From: Sergeia podlipaevii
Taxonomy: Eukaryota > Euglenozoa > Kinetoplastea > Trypanosomatida > Trypanosomatidae
Length of the DNA stretch: 36,714 bases
Direction: 5' to 3'
Assembly (NCBI GenBank): GCA_030849805.1
Contig: JASANZ010002029.1
Coordinates: forward strand, 1-36,714
This document shows positions 29,001 to 36,351 of this stretch, piece by piece. The first letter of the stretch is position 1, and every line of letters begins with the position of its first letter. Under the pieces are notes generated by a model. That model searched no databases. It was not told the DNA's origin and worked only from the letters and a program-made list of their open reading frames with translations. Made by a program: the position numbers and the translations under genes.

Positions 29001-30585
29001 CCTCCTCCTCACGCCGCTGCCGCTGTCTCTCTGTTCTGGAGTCCGTGCTCACGCGTAGCTCTTCCTCAGCGCGAGTGGCGAGCACAGCGAAGAGTTCCTC
29101 TACCAGGCGCAGGAGATGCAGCGGGAGGGCTCCACGACCATGGACCAGGATTTCATCCGCTGTCAGTCCCGGGCACAACCCCATCACTTCAACAGACCTT
29201 AAGAGAGCCGACCAATTACGATGCGTGCCTGTAGCACCAGCCGCTGTCGCACCGCTAGTAGAGGACTTCCTCAACGTGGAGGAAGCCCCAGCGATGCTCC
29301 CTACGCCGTAATATATGGGAGAGAAATAGATGGAGGACAGAGGCATGAGATGCGGTTGGTAAAAATGAACGGCTAAGCACAAGAAAACGCCGTCCTGCAG
29401 GGCTGTGGAGAGATCCGACGACAAGGAGGCGCCACTGACACCGCCAGGGTGCTCAGAATACTTTTGAATGATTGCTCGTAGGCAGTTCTCTTGTGCAGCC
29501 GTCAGCGCTTCTTCCTCATTCACTTTCTGTCTCCGTTTGCGTGATGAGTAGCTGCCCTTTTCATGCGTTGTTGCGTATACAACAGCGCGTAGCCACAGAA
29601 ACAAGCCATTTTCGATAGGGGCGGTGCTATCGCGCCGGCTTCGACCGTCCTCAAGTGCCATCTGCGGCGCAACTGTGTGTACGTGCGTGCGAATAGCGTC
29701 AAAGGTGAGAAGTGTGGTGCTGTAGTGCAAGAGCAGCGCGCGCGTGATGACAACGTGACCGCCAAGATAAAAAGGCGCCAACTGTGCGAGCCGCAGCGCC
29801 ATGAGACGCAACTGGGGTCCTCGTGATCTTGCGCTGCCGCTCATGCTATTCCGATCTAAAAAAGAAGCACTTGCTGCAGACCTTGCGCTCCGCGACGATC
29901 CCACACGAGCCTCCATGTTGATCTCCCCGCCACGGCCATGCATAAACGACGACGATGACACATCGGTGAGCGGGACTTGAAGGGTCTCTGCAAGTTCCTC
30001 AAGAGACAGAACCCCCTCTGAGGACAGCCATCGTAGCAGAAGCTGCATCGTCTGGCACTCGGTATCACCCTCCTGCACAGGAGCAAACACACTGGAGTCT
30101 GTGATGGAGGACACACTGCGCGTCTCCACACTGGCGCAGATTCCCTCCCCGCTGCCGTTGCTGTGACCCTCGGTGTCATCGTCGTCAGTGGGAAGGCCAC
30201 TGGCGAGGTCTGACACGTTCACACGTCTCGCGCGGCGCCGAAGCTGCCGCTGGGTAGAAGACTTAACGGATGCTGCTGCTGTGGCCCTCAGTAGATAGGC
30301 GTGCATAGTGGGAGGGCAGTGACCGAGCAAGCCCTCCGCAAGAAGCAGGTAGGACATCCCACTACGTGCCATTTCCAGAGCACCTAGTGGCAGGCCGCCT
30401 AGCGATCGCAGGGAGGCACAAGAGGAAGACAGCACCGCCTCCATCTCTGCTGCATCTGCGACAAGTTGTGGATAGTGGCTTTCCACCGTAGGGTCTAGAC
30501 GCTGAGTAACATAGTTGAGCGTCCAACGTAAGTTAACGACGAATTCAATCAGAAATGGGTCGATGTGTTCACCAGAGTGTGACAT
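26056..30585 (-). CDS. Large protein with calponin-homology-like region and disordered tail
   Basis: A protein of 1509 residues. The first 100 or so are helical. Residues about 327-505 read like a CH domain of the CAMSAP/Spef-type: a leading Leu-Trp-Leu helix (LFLWLRAVV, 328-336), then LSTALQDGVFLCLAVHFYQP (392-411, the L-x-D-G-x-x-L-C core), a Ser/Gly/Thr-rich insert (about 428-455), and NWSALLRSVEVMGL (457-470) with a closing L-x-L-V-E-E helix. About 800 residues of Ser/Gln/Pro-rich disorder follow, with poly-Ala and poly-Ser runs encoded by trinucleotide repeats (for example at 27314-27335). A short helix/coiled coil lies at about 1310-1360 (LSALRPADREVLLGAMEQQRKLIEKL) and the extreme C-terminus has an Asp run. 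CH domains of this class bind microtubules or actin, so a cytoskeletal or flagellar role is likely but inferred. The acceptor lies only seven bases before the ATG. Confidence 0.78.
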   Translation of the reverse strand: MSHSGEHIDPFLIEFVVNLRWTLNYVTQRLDPTVESHYPQLVADAAEMEAVLSSSCASLRSLGGLPLGALEMARSGMSYLLLAEGLLGHCPPTMHAYLLRATAAASVKSSTQRQLRRRARRVNVSDLASGLPTDDDDTEGHSNGSGEGICASVETRSVSSITDSSVFAPVQEGDTECQTMQLLLRWLSSEGVLSLEELAETLQVPLTDVSSSSFMHGRGGEINMEARVGSSRSARSAASASFLDRNSMSGSARSRGPQLRLMALRLAQLAPFYLGGHVVITRALLLHYSTTLLTFDAIRTHVHTVAPQMALEDGRSRRDSTAPIENGLFLWLRAVVYATTHEKGSYSSRKRRQKVNEEEALTAAQENCLRAIIQKYSEHPGGVSGASLSSDLSTALQDGVFLCLAVHFYQPHLMPLSSIYFSPIYYGVGSIAGASSTLRKSSTSGATAAGATGTHRNWSALLRSVEVMGLCPGLTADEILVHGRGALPLHLLRLVEELFAVLATRAEEELRVSTDSRTERQRQRREEEVERMVASLEDVLMWDRGMKGVSVRSHSVESADLDAPRSHYQRQADSLGSLPPQQSHMDEGYREALRPMSSKRRAAQKSEGLQKKKQKVREERSSGWVPLSESVDVLTREEQQQRRSVSVNTNPHLSVAAAMATSAVQLTTSSVRDSTQNTSKGVPRGRTNENVQSERKSPSLPPPSPPTRSYTSEQVQHTEQHLQRPLAQPCVENDFVCTPKQEKRKEFLDQSRLSSQGSREDRKASDRSSSSSPRSQRRQKHSLGGQKQHEEEVNKDVGSPPIVLPDANPSSEGGNVLKTPRPQMLPPRDGRSAPPTIGVGSLSSAEKQPFGSPEIDANMSVRTITHSTMVADDDQSQEGAQTGQDHPIPQQYSSSPVPIVQLQATPRHGQQEQQQQRQLTSPGWQRLAQSTTGTSTPTLQQTPDRPVAISLSDTASGQEGSRRQEDTTTAHITRSYALNPSQSANRSAELHQVENASSGSTFSMKHFTSPSAEPQQEVCAETEGTAEHRVSRSDSSALFPSVDVNVDTRVEDTPTVRSPVSPGTGVFEGDARNSARPSTSNSPVAAAAAAAVVGPLTYCSSSSDASAASSAVVHIPISRSASGAPPLVVRAPPQFPSSSDSSTSSSLSSAPPTPQHVTHRSSKLSAELSPLTQSIGNSYENALQRVKDIVDANHKSGYRSSKEGSSDYKKGNNAAGTPPSLDEQDEVTSAMASTIHRDPAASGGGGWGEEEGSWMLSASRPRSRSEADGRSMASSALSIPVRSRQKKQRANLSREGEEDHDVVVGSPSASIASGLLGQLSQLDLSALRPADREVLLGAMEQQRKLIEKLTGKLSRRQDALPAVDVDIDAGGASPVPVPPQALVYDTPPGMSRPSAGASHGGRSQRRKETSQFSKVSEVHFTEREDGQRGPPHKYSAASIDRLCAAFDQTSASLTSLQTRGSMSPSPAFLRSSVRTNLSAQAAETDVSTDLDARMHDDDDDDGELGAYNE
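27314..27335. repeat. (GCT)n trinucleotide run coding for poly-Ala
   Basis: Seven GCT/TGC-phase units within the disordered tail of the CH-like protein give a run of six or more Ala. It is expected to vary in length between strains. Confidence 0.8.
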
Positions 30586-31153
30586 CGCTATACTGAGTAA
30601 AAGAAAAAAAAATAATAGGAACTCTATGTATATAGTTGTATTGACTTCCTAAAGCCGCAAATAAAACAGTCAAACCCTCTCTGGGCAACAAGAAGAATAT
30701 ATTTGTTTTTTTCTTTTTTTTAAGTTGAACTGGTATTGTGGAGCTTTGTGTGTGACTACAATAGTTATACACGCCACCACTATATATATTAAGATAAAGA
30801 AGGCACGGAAAAAGAAAAGAGAAAGTGTAGATCGATGGCGATTATAGAATAACAACCAAGCAAGCAAGTATCATTTTCGAACATCCAAGTCATCAAATAT
30901 ATATAAGCACTTGAGAAAAAAAATAGTATATCGGAAACCTTGCTTGACGCTCTACGTGTAATCTCATGAAACAAAAAGGATGCGCCTTTGGCACTCTTTT
31001 TTCTTTTTGCTACACACACATGCGCACAACAACAACAACAACAAAAAATAGAAAAGTTGCGATGTCAATCTGTTCCCTTCTTCATCTAAAGTTACTGTGG
31101 CATCGATTATCAGCTCATTTCCTTTCTCTATATGCGTATCTGTCACCCATACA
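30586..31153. other. Intergenic spacer, 568 bases
   Basis: Apart from the acceptor it holds an (AAC)n run at about 31026-31042, T- and A-runs of 7-8, and (TA)n near 30781-30789. No gene is supported. Confidence 0.65.
30593..30617 (-). promoter_or_regulatory. Predicted trans-splice acceptor of the CH-like gene
   Basis: On the minus strand a T-rich tract with eight consecutive T, then CTTTTACTCAG, ends with AG at 30594-30593. Only seven bases (TATAGCG) remain before the ATG at 30585. No other ATG lies close downstream, so this is a real candidate for an unusually short leader. Confidence 0.6.
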
Positions 31154-34100
31154 CTACGCATATTTGCGCTGCAGAAGATAGTAATCATCGCGTGACGGAG
31201 GTCGCTGCAGGACCTCGCCAACAGAGGAGCCTCCGTCGCGAGTGGCAGCCGTGCGCACTGATGGAGACAGGTTTACGCGTGCTAGGCGAGCCTGGGAGGG
31301 GCTGTCATAGTAGGCAGAGGAAGACGAGGAACTAGCAGTACGCGCTATTGTGCTGCTGACAGGCCTCACACCTGGTCGAGGCTCCACGGCTCGACTATTG
31401 CCGCTGCCCGCTCCTTCTCCGACGAGGTTGTCGAAAAGTGAGCTCGCCGGCGCAGATGTCGTTGTCACCGCATCTTCGTGAGTAGAAGACTGAGAGGAGG
31501 AGGTCGTTGTTGTCCACGACGAAGGCGGACGGCGCACGTGCCGCTGTAGGTCCCGGTATTTCTGTTGCAGCGCATTGGCAACGGCTGACACCGCATCCGA
31601 GGCGGGTTGCTGCTGTTGCTGCTGCTGGCGTGGTGGAGAACGAGGTACTGGAATTGCAGAAGGAGGCGGGGAAGGGCGAAGCTGTGGGTCTGGTAGCTTT
31701 GGGGGTGCGAAAAACGCAACATTGGAGGCTTTATCTGCAGCACTTTGTGGCGCGACAGCCACCTGTTGTTCATCAGGCGTCCGCAATAGTTGGGGGTCGC
31801 CCAAAACAGTTGGTGTGGTATCCACAAGCACCTCTTCCACACTCCGTTTGTCAGAAGAGCTGGATTCTTCCAGTGGCGATGGCTTACTCGTAGACTGCTG
31901 CTGCTGTTGCTGCACGTCACGGAGCGGAATAGCGCTGGATGATGAGGTAGACGTTGCGGATCGCTTCGTGTTATCTATGCCGCCACCGCTGCTGAGAGAA
32001 AGAAGAGCTGTAGCCACCCGCGCCTCTGCATCTCGCTCCAGTCGCTCCAGCTCAGCTCCCGTCAGGTCCGCCGCAAGATTCCACTTGCGCTCCTCACGCA
32101 GCTGATCTACACGTCCGTGTCCGTGCTGTCTGCCTAACATGTCGGCGGTGCTCTGCAGCGCCTCCAGTTCCTTCGCTCTGGCGTTGCGCTCCAGTACCGT
32201 GTGCAGTCGGACCTCAGCACATTCTACCTCCAGAGCCTGGAGCTGCGCCTCTTTTGCCACACGTGCACGCCATTGGTCAACAGATGCGTCGTATTTAGCG
32301 GTAAGACGCGCGCGTTGCTCTTCAATCGCAGCGACGTCCTTCAGAGATTGTGCCTCTGCCTGCTGTCGGGCTTGAGCAAGTTCTCGCCTAGCGCGAGCGT
32401 GCTCTTCCTTGTTGGAAATCATCACCTCCACTTCACGACTAACACGCTGTGCTACCTCAAGCTGACCTGCTTCTTCGCCGCAGAGCTCACGGGGGTATTC
32501 TTGAGATTTCCCAAAGGACCGGAATGCGAAATATGGATGAAGGAACTCGGCAGTTGCACTATCACCACTAACGCCCCGAGTAGAGCAGCGCAAACGACGA
32601 CGGTATGCGTGGGTGGCCTGAATCACCCTGGCTACATTAATGATGTCTGGGTGTGGCCTTCCCAGCTGCTCAAGCATCTCTGCTGCACTCCCGCACTCCA
32701 ACAACACAGAGCGAAGCGGAATAAGAAGTCGAATATGAAAAAGATAGAGCCACATAGGCTCCATCATCAGTACATGGTCCATCACCTGCAGCCATTCTGG
32801 GCCAGTGAGAAGATCCGTGTAGAACATTTGTATCAAGCTCCAGCACCATACTTCAGCAGTGGCACCGATAGATTCAAAATGTGCAGCGAGCTCGGCGTCT
32901 TCGGCGCTTAGGGCATGCTGCATAAAAGCCAGAAGCGCTGCGGGCCCGAGTGGATAGCACGTAAAGTAGTCACGCCCCCAGTTGCGCAGGTATGCCAGTA
33001 GCATCTCAACCACACCCTGCACGTCGTTAGGGCCAAATACGTGCACTAGCGGAAACACATACGCCGGCATGAAGGGCGCGACTGCAAGCACTGGAGCATG
33101 CCAGGCTAGCACGGACAGCGCTGTCTCAACAGCGACGCGGACCGGACCTGGCGGTAGTGGGAAGCGAGACATGTGCCGCGTAACCGCTGGATGGGGGCCG
33201 CGCCGAGCCAGCGCAGCGAACTGCGAGACGGTGGTTCGCTTATGTGGAAGCCCTAGCACAAAGCGCCATACAACAGGACGGAATTTGGAAGGGAAAGATC
33301 CGTACTTGGTCAAGTGCTCGCGTAGCTTCTCCATGTTGAAGGCAGCGCCGACCTTGGAGAGCGTATCGGTGTAGGCAGCGTTTGCAAAAAGCGAAGACAG
33401 CATCCGCTGATCTGTTATGGCCACACTAGCGTCCGTAGAGGATGAGGCCGCAGCGCTATTGACGTCCACCCACTTGCCAACGGCTTGTTTGTCTAGCACC
33501 AGGGCGGTGCGGCACAACTGTGACGCAACATCTTGTGGGTTTGCCTTTGGGTGAGACCCGGACGGCTTTGGGTGAGTCCGCAAGAAGGGGGCTGCCTTCA
33601 CCACAACCGACCCGGTTGCATCTATCATCTCGCAGCATTCTCCTTCAAGCGCCATCGCCTCCATCCGTGCCTCATAGTCTGCCTTTGCCGTCGGAAGATG
33701 AAAGAAACAAGCGTCCATGTCAGACCACAACAGACCAAATGTGGCTCCTCCAGCATTGTAGAACTGCCAGGCAAATTGGTCGTCGTGGAAGCGACGTTCC
33801 ACTAATGCTGGTGCTGTAACTTGGAAAGCAACCTGGTGGCTCTGCATAGCAACGAATACCACACGACCATCGGAAAGACCGCACGCAAGTACTTCGTTGC
33901 TCTCACCAATGATGGAGAGCTGCGTGACGGAGGTCTTGCCGGAGATACAAGTTGCGCCAACTGGGTTTGACAAGGGCAGTCCAATGACGCAGATTCCCTC
34001 TAGCGTATCACTCTTGAGAAACGCCACAGATGCGTCGTCGCGGCTCCCGAGAACCACACAGGCACCACACATTGCACTGGTGGCTGCGCAAAACGGTAAT

Positions 34101-35032
34101 GTGCGCACGCAGTGGCTCAAGACAAGCGGCCGCAATACCGCCGTCCCACCACAGTCTCTCTCTGACCACTTCCACAACGCCACCACACCGTTTGTTTCGG
34201 TCGTAATCAGAGAGTCATGGTTGATGGCGATAGACATAAACCGATGTGCCTCCAGCTCCTTTCCGCGCTGCTTCAAAGTGTTCGCTGTACTTCTGCCGTT
34301 GTGGTGGTTAGCGACGCCATCTTCCGTGGAGTTCTGAGGGGGAGTACTCCCACTATTGGTAGCTGGAGGGACAGCAGGAGTAGAGTTAGTTACATCTACA
34401 TGGTTAGTACCTAGAATAAGTGCGCATTGTACTGGAATGGTAGTCCCTGTACAGAAATATGGTACGGTGCTCTGATCGCTGATGACTTTGGGGGCACTAC
34501 TGGGAAACCGTGGTCCATCTCCGTCTTGGGTAGCAATAGTCGTGCGTGCCCAGCAGGAGATGGCATCCGCACTCATGCATGCAAACGTCATTGGTGCACG
34601 TTGCCCCATCGTTGAGGTACCAGCTGTAACTATACGCGTGACGGGTCGCGCATGGGCTCCTACAAGACTGGTAGCGTACATCATACGGCCACTGTGCCAG
34701 TCAACAAAGCGCAGCTCGTTTCCCTCTAGCACGAAGACGGCTATTGGGCTGTGCACAGCATCACACAAGGCAATAGCGCGCACAGGAATGCCGCTCGTAT
34801 CGGCAAGCAGAAATAGCTTGTTTTCAGCGAGGCTAACGCCATAAACATAGCCATCCGTGGTGGCAACTGCAATCTTCTTCTCATCAAGGGCGTGAACCGC
34901 AATACAGCTAAAGTGGCCTTTATGACCACGTAGACCGATGTGAAGACACTCGCCACTTTGCTTTGTCAATGACTGCCCTGGCTTTGGGGTCCATAGTGTC
35001 TTGGTGATTGTTTCTGTGCCTAGTGCGAGCAT
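31154..35032 (-). CDS. TBC1D31: TBC1D31-like protein (WD40 + TBC + coiled coil)
   Basis: A protein of 1292 residues. Residues about 30-450 form degenerate WD40-like beta repeats (LRGHKGHFSCIAVH at 34-47, VATTDGYVYGVSL at 56-68, TNGVVALWKW at 280-289, ACGLSDGRVVFVA at 383-395). A TBC domain follows at about 580-780, opening with KFRPVVWRFVLGLP (583-596), the R-x-x-x-W motif A. The Arg-finger motif (I-x-x-D-x-x-R) and Gln-finger motif (Y-x-Q-G) of active Rab GAPs are not found at the expected places, so it should not be a normal GAP. A long coiled coil (about 870-1010) and a Ser/Pro/Gln-rich tail complete it. This architecture is that of TBC1D31/WDR67, a centriolar-satellite and ciliary protein in animals, so a basal-body role is inferred. 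It is the first gene of the cluster in the direction of transcription. Confidence 0.85.
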   Translation of the reverse strand: MLALGTETITKTLWTPKPGQSLTKQSGECLHIGLRGHKGHFSCIAVHALDEKKIAVATTDGYVYGVSLAENKLFLLADTSGIPVRAIALCDAVHSPIAVFVLEGNELRFVDWHSGRMMYATSLVGAHARPVTRIVTAGTSTMGQRAPMTFACMSADAISCWARTTIATQDGDGPRFPSSAPKVISDQSTVPYFCTGTTIPVQCALILGTNHVDVTNSTPAVPPATNSGSTPPQNSTEDGVANHHNGRSTANTLKQRGKELEAHRFMSIAINHDSLITTETNGVVALWKWSERDCGGTAVLRPLVLSHCVRTLPFCAATSAMCGACVVLGSRDDASVAFLKSDTLEGICVIGLPLSNPVGATCISGKTSVTQLSIIGESNEVLACGLSDGRVVFVAMQSHQVAFQVTAPALVERRFHDDQFAWQFYNAGGATFGLLWSDMDACFFHLPTAKADYEARMEAMALEGECCEMIDATGSVVVKAAPFLRTHPKPSGSHPKANPQDVASQLCRTALVLDKQAVGKWVDVNSAAASSSTDASVAITDQRMLSSLFANAAYTDTLSKVGAAFNMEKLREHLTKYGSFPSKFRPVVWRFVLGLPHKRTTVSQFAALARRGPHPAVTRHMSRFPLPPGPVRVAVETALSVLAWHAPVLAVAPFMPAYVFPLVHVFGPNDVQGVVEMLLAYLRNWGRDYFTCYPLGPAALLAFMQHALSAEDAELAAHFESIGATAEVWCWSLIQMFYTDLLTGPEWLQVMDHVLMMEPMWLYLFHIRLLIPLRSVLLECGSAAEMLEQLGRPHPDIINVARVIQATHAYRRRLRCSTRGVSGDSATAEFLHPYFAFRSFGKSQEYPRELCGEEAGQLEVAQRVSREVEVMISNKEEHARARRELAQARQQAEAQSLKDVAAIEEQRARLTAKYDASVDQWRARVAKEAQLQALEVECAEVRLHTVLERNARAKELEALQSTADMLGRQHGHGRVDQLREERKWNLAADLTGAELERLERDAEARVATALLSLSSGGGIDNTKRSATSTSSSSAIPLRDVQQQQQQSTSKPSPLEESSSSDKRSVEEVLVDTTPTVLGDPQLLRTPDEQQVAVAPQSAADKASNVAFFAPPKLPDPQLRPSPPPSAIPVPRSPPRQQQQQQQPASDAVSAVANALQQKYRDLQRHVRRPPSSWTTTTSSSQSSTHEDAVTTTSAPASSLFDNLVGEGAGSGNSRAVEPRPGVRPVSSTIARTASSSSSSAYYDSPSQARLARVNLSPSVRTAATRDGGSSVGEVLQRPPSRDDYYLLQRKYA

Positions 35033-35390
35033 CGTCTAGAAATTGCTCAATACTAATACAGGTCTAAATGTTTTTTTTGTATGTATGATAATCTTCTGTT
35101 TTCGTCACAGTATGGATGTCTGTGTGTAGACAATGTCGTATCTCAGCGCACTAAACACACGTGATATATATCTATGCCAGAAAAAAAAACACTACGACGA
35201 ATAAAAATTGCTTTTTAAAAAATGCCTGGACCTCCTTTTCCACCCTTCTTCATAACACAGAAAGGTGCTCACAGAAAGCACTACTTTTTTTTTATATACG
35301 TGTATAAAGCTCTATGGACAAGAAGGCACACACCAAATAGAATGGGTTGAATGAAAAAAATAGAAGTATGAGTGTAAGGTTAAAGTTAGT
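35033..35390. other. 5' flank of the TBC1D31-like gene
   Basis: This flank is A/T-rich, with A- and T-runs of 8-10 like the other spacers. It should contain the leader acceptor of the gene, but no strong minus-strand pyrimidine tract stands out. A weak candidate is the TTTAG near 35064-35068. No open frame is supported. Confidence 0.55.
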
Positions 35391-35640
35391 AACCATCTAC
35401 CGCGCAGCGGCTCGTTCCACGGGCTCAGCTGCAAGGTCGTGAAATGTAGGCTTCTTTGTAGAGCGTCTAGTCTGTGATCTGCATCTGTCTCTTTTTCCCT
35501 ATTGATTGTGGTTACAAATGGGTCGGCGGGGCTTGCCTCCCACAGCCACCCCGCTACGGCTAATTGTACATGTGTTTTTTTCTCCCCGCCTCCAAGGCTA
35601 GTATAGCAATTGGTTTGCTACTCGGCGGAGCACCCGTGTC
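35391..35640. other. GC-rich non-coding island with hairpins
   Basis: A block with no open frame of note that is clearly richer in G+C than both flanks. It contains CCGC-GCA-GCGG (35400-35410), the stem GCGGGG/CCCCGC (35526-35531 with 35549-35554) and, 20 bases later, seven T (35575-35581) as a Pol III-type terminator would need. No tRNA or named snRNA is recognised. Confidence 0.5.
35526..35554. repeat. GC-rich inverted repeat
   Basis: GCGGGG at 35526-35531 pairs with CCCCGC at 35549-35554 across a 17-base loop. Confidence 0.7.
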
Positions 35641-35685
35641 TACTGCATTTCCTTTTCAATTGTTTCTTGGTTTAGGAAATGTCTG

Positions 35686-35704
35686 CAACTGATGCACACA
35701 GTTG
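35686..35704. repeat. Short perfect inverted repeat
   Basis: CAACTG (35686-35691) pairs with CAGTTG (35699-35704) around a 7-base loop. Confidence 0.65.
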
Positions 35705-36086
35705 AGTATATACGGGTGGCCTATTTTCTTGTCCTTGCATGTTTCCTGACCTTACCATTGGAGACATGCGTACGGACTTCTGTGCAAAACCTAACTGCGT
35801 GTTTCATGAAAAGGAGACAATCGTGATACCGCATGTTTTATCTTTACTGTGTATTCCAACGACATTGCGCGTAAGAGATCCTGACTTGAGTAAATATACG
35901 TTTTGGCATTACTCTTTTTATTTGTTTTGTTTGTCTTGGTTGACATTGTTGCTCCAAAACAGATACTCTACCTTGTATTGCCATATTTATTCCTTGTCTA
36001 CACTGAGTTCAATCAAAGAGAAGCAGTGTCAGCAAGTTGGATCAGCATGTCTGTTGTATCTTTGAGTTTACACAGTCACCTCCGAT

Positions 36087-36110
36087 ATCATACCTAGTAC
36101 CCTGTATGAT
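36087..36110. repeat. Inverted repeat 1 of the right-end cluster
   Basis: ATCATAC (36087-36093) and GTATGAT (36104-36110) form a perfect 7-bp stem with a 10-base loop. The right arm lies inside the direct repeat ACCCTGTATG. Confidence 0.8.
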
Positions 36111-36126
36111 TTCGTTGTTTTCTTGT

Positions 36127-36175
36127 GCTTGAGATGACATATTGATCTGTGTTTTATGATCAGTAAATCTCAAGC
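36127..36175. repeat. Inverted repeat 2 of the right-end cluster
   Basis: GCTTGAGAT (36127-36135) pairs perfectly with ATCTCAAGC (36167-36175). Inside it TGATC (36143-36147) pairs with GATCA (36158-36162), giving a two-part stem with an internal loop of 7 and 4 bases and a 10-base terminal loop. Confidence 0.85.
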
Positions 36176-36202
36176 ATTTTGTATTCGTTCCAACGCGTTT
36201 TG

Positions 36203-36248
36203 AATCTGCTAAAACAGTCGCTCAGATTGTTCATCAATACGCTGTTTT
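36203..36248. repeat. Inverted repeat 3 of the right-end cluster (two alternatives)
   Basis: Two overlapping pairings exist: AATCTG (36203-36208) with CAGATT (36223-36228), and AAAACAG (36211-36217) with CTGTTTT (36242-36248). Only one can form at a time. Confidence 0.6.
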
Positions 36249-36266
36249 GGAGAATACTAACTTTCG

Positions 36267-36351
36267 ATTAATTGCACCCTGTATGTTCTTCCTGACTACT
36301 GTTGACTTTGATACATTACATCAAAGTTGACAAAACATACTCGCAATTAAT
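36267..36351. repeat. Inverted repeat 4 of the right-end cluster (three-part stem)
   Basis: Three nested perfect arms: ATTAATTGC (36267-36275) with GCAATTAAT (36343-36351), GTATGTT (36281-36287) with AACATAC (36334-36340), and ACTTTGAT (36305-36312) with ATCAAAGT (36320-36327). Together they give 24 paired positions in an 85-base hairpin with small internal loops and a 7-base terminal loop. Confidence 0.85.

Larger units (their letters stand above)
36099..36285. repeat. Direct repeat ACCCTGTATG, two copies 177 bases apart
   Basis: Copies lie at 36099-36108 and 36276-36285. Each overlaps an arm of an inverted repeat (1 and 4). Confidence 0.7.

Noticed and set aside
31575..32105. Plus-strand open frame of 176 codons rich in Cys and Ser runs
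   Set aside because: It is antisense to the Gln/Ser-rich tail of the TBC1D31-like gene. The poly-Cys runs are just the CTG/CAG repeat read in another frame.
35598..35630. Segment resembling the D-arm of a tRNA (TAGTATAGC...GCTAC)
   Set aside because: No B box (GGTTCRANTCC) follows at the right distance and no cloverleaf can be drawn. At most it is a chance match or a decayed relic.
35739..36065. Plus-strand open frame of 108 codons in the right-end region
   Set aside because: It has no recognisable domain, no clear splice acceptor ahead of it and spacer-like composition. Without a homologue or transcript I do not call it a gene.
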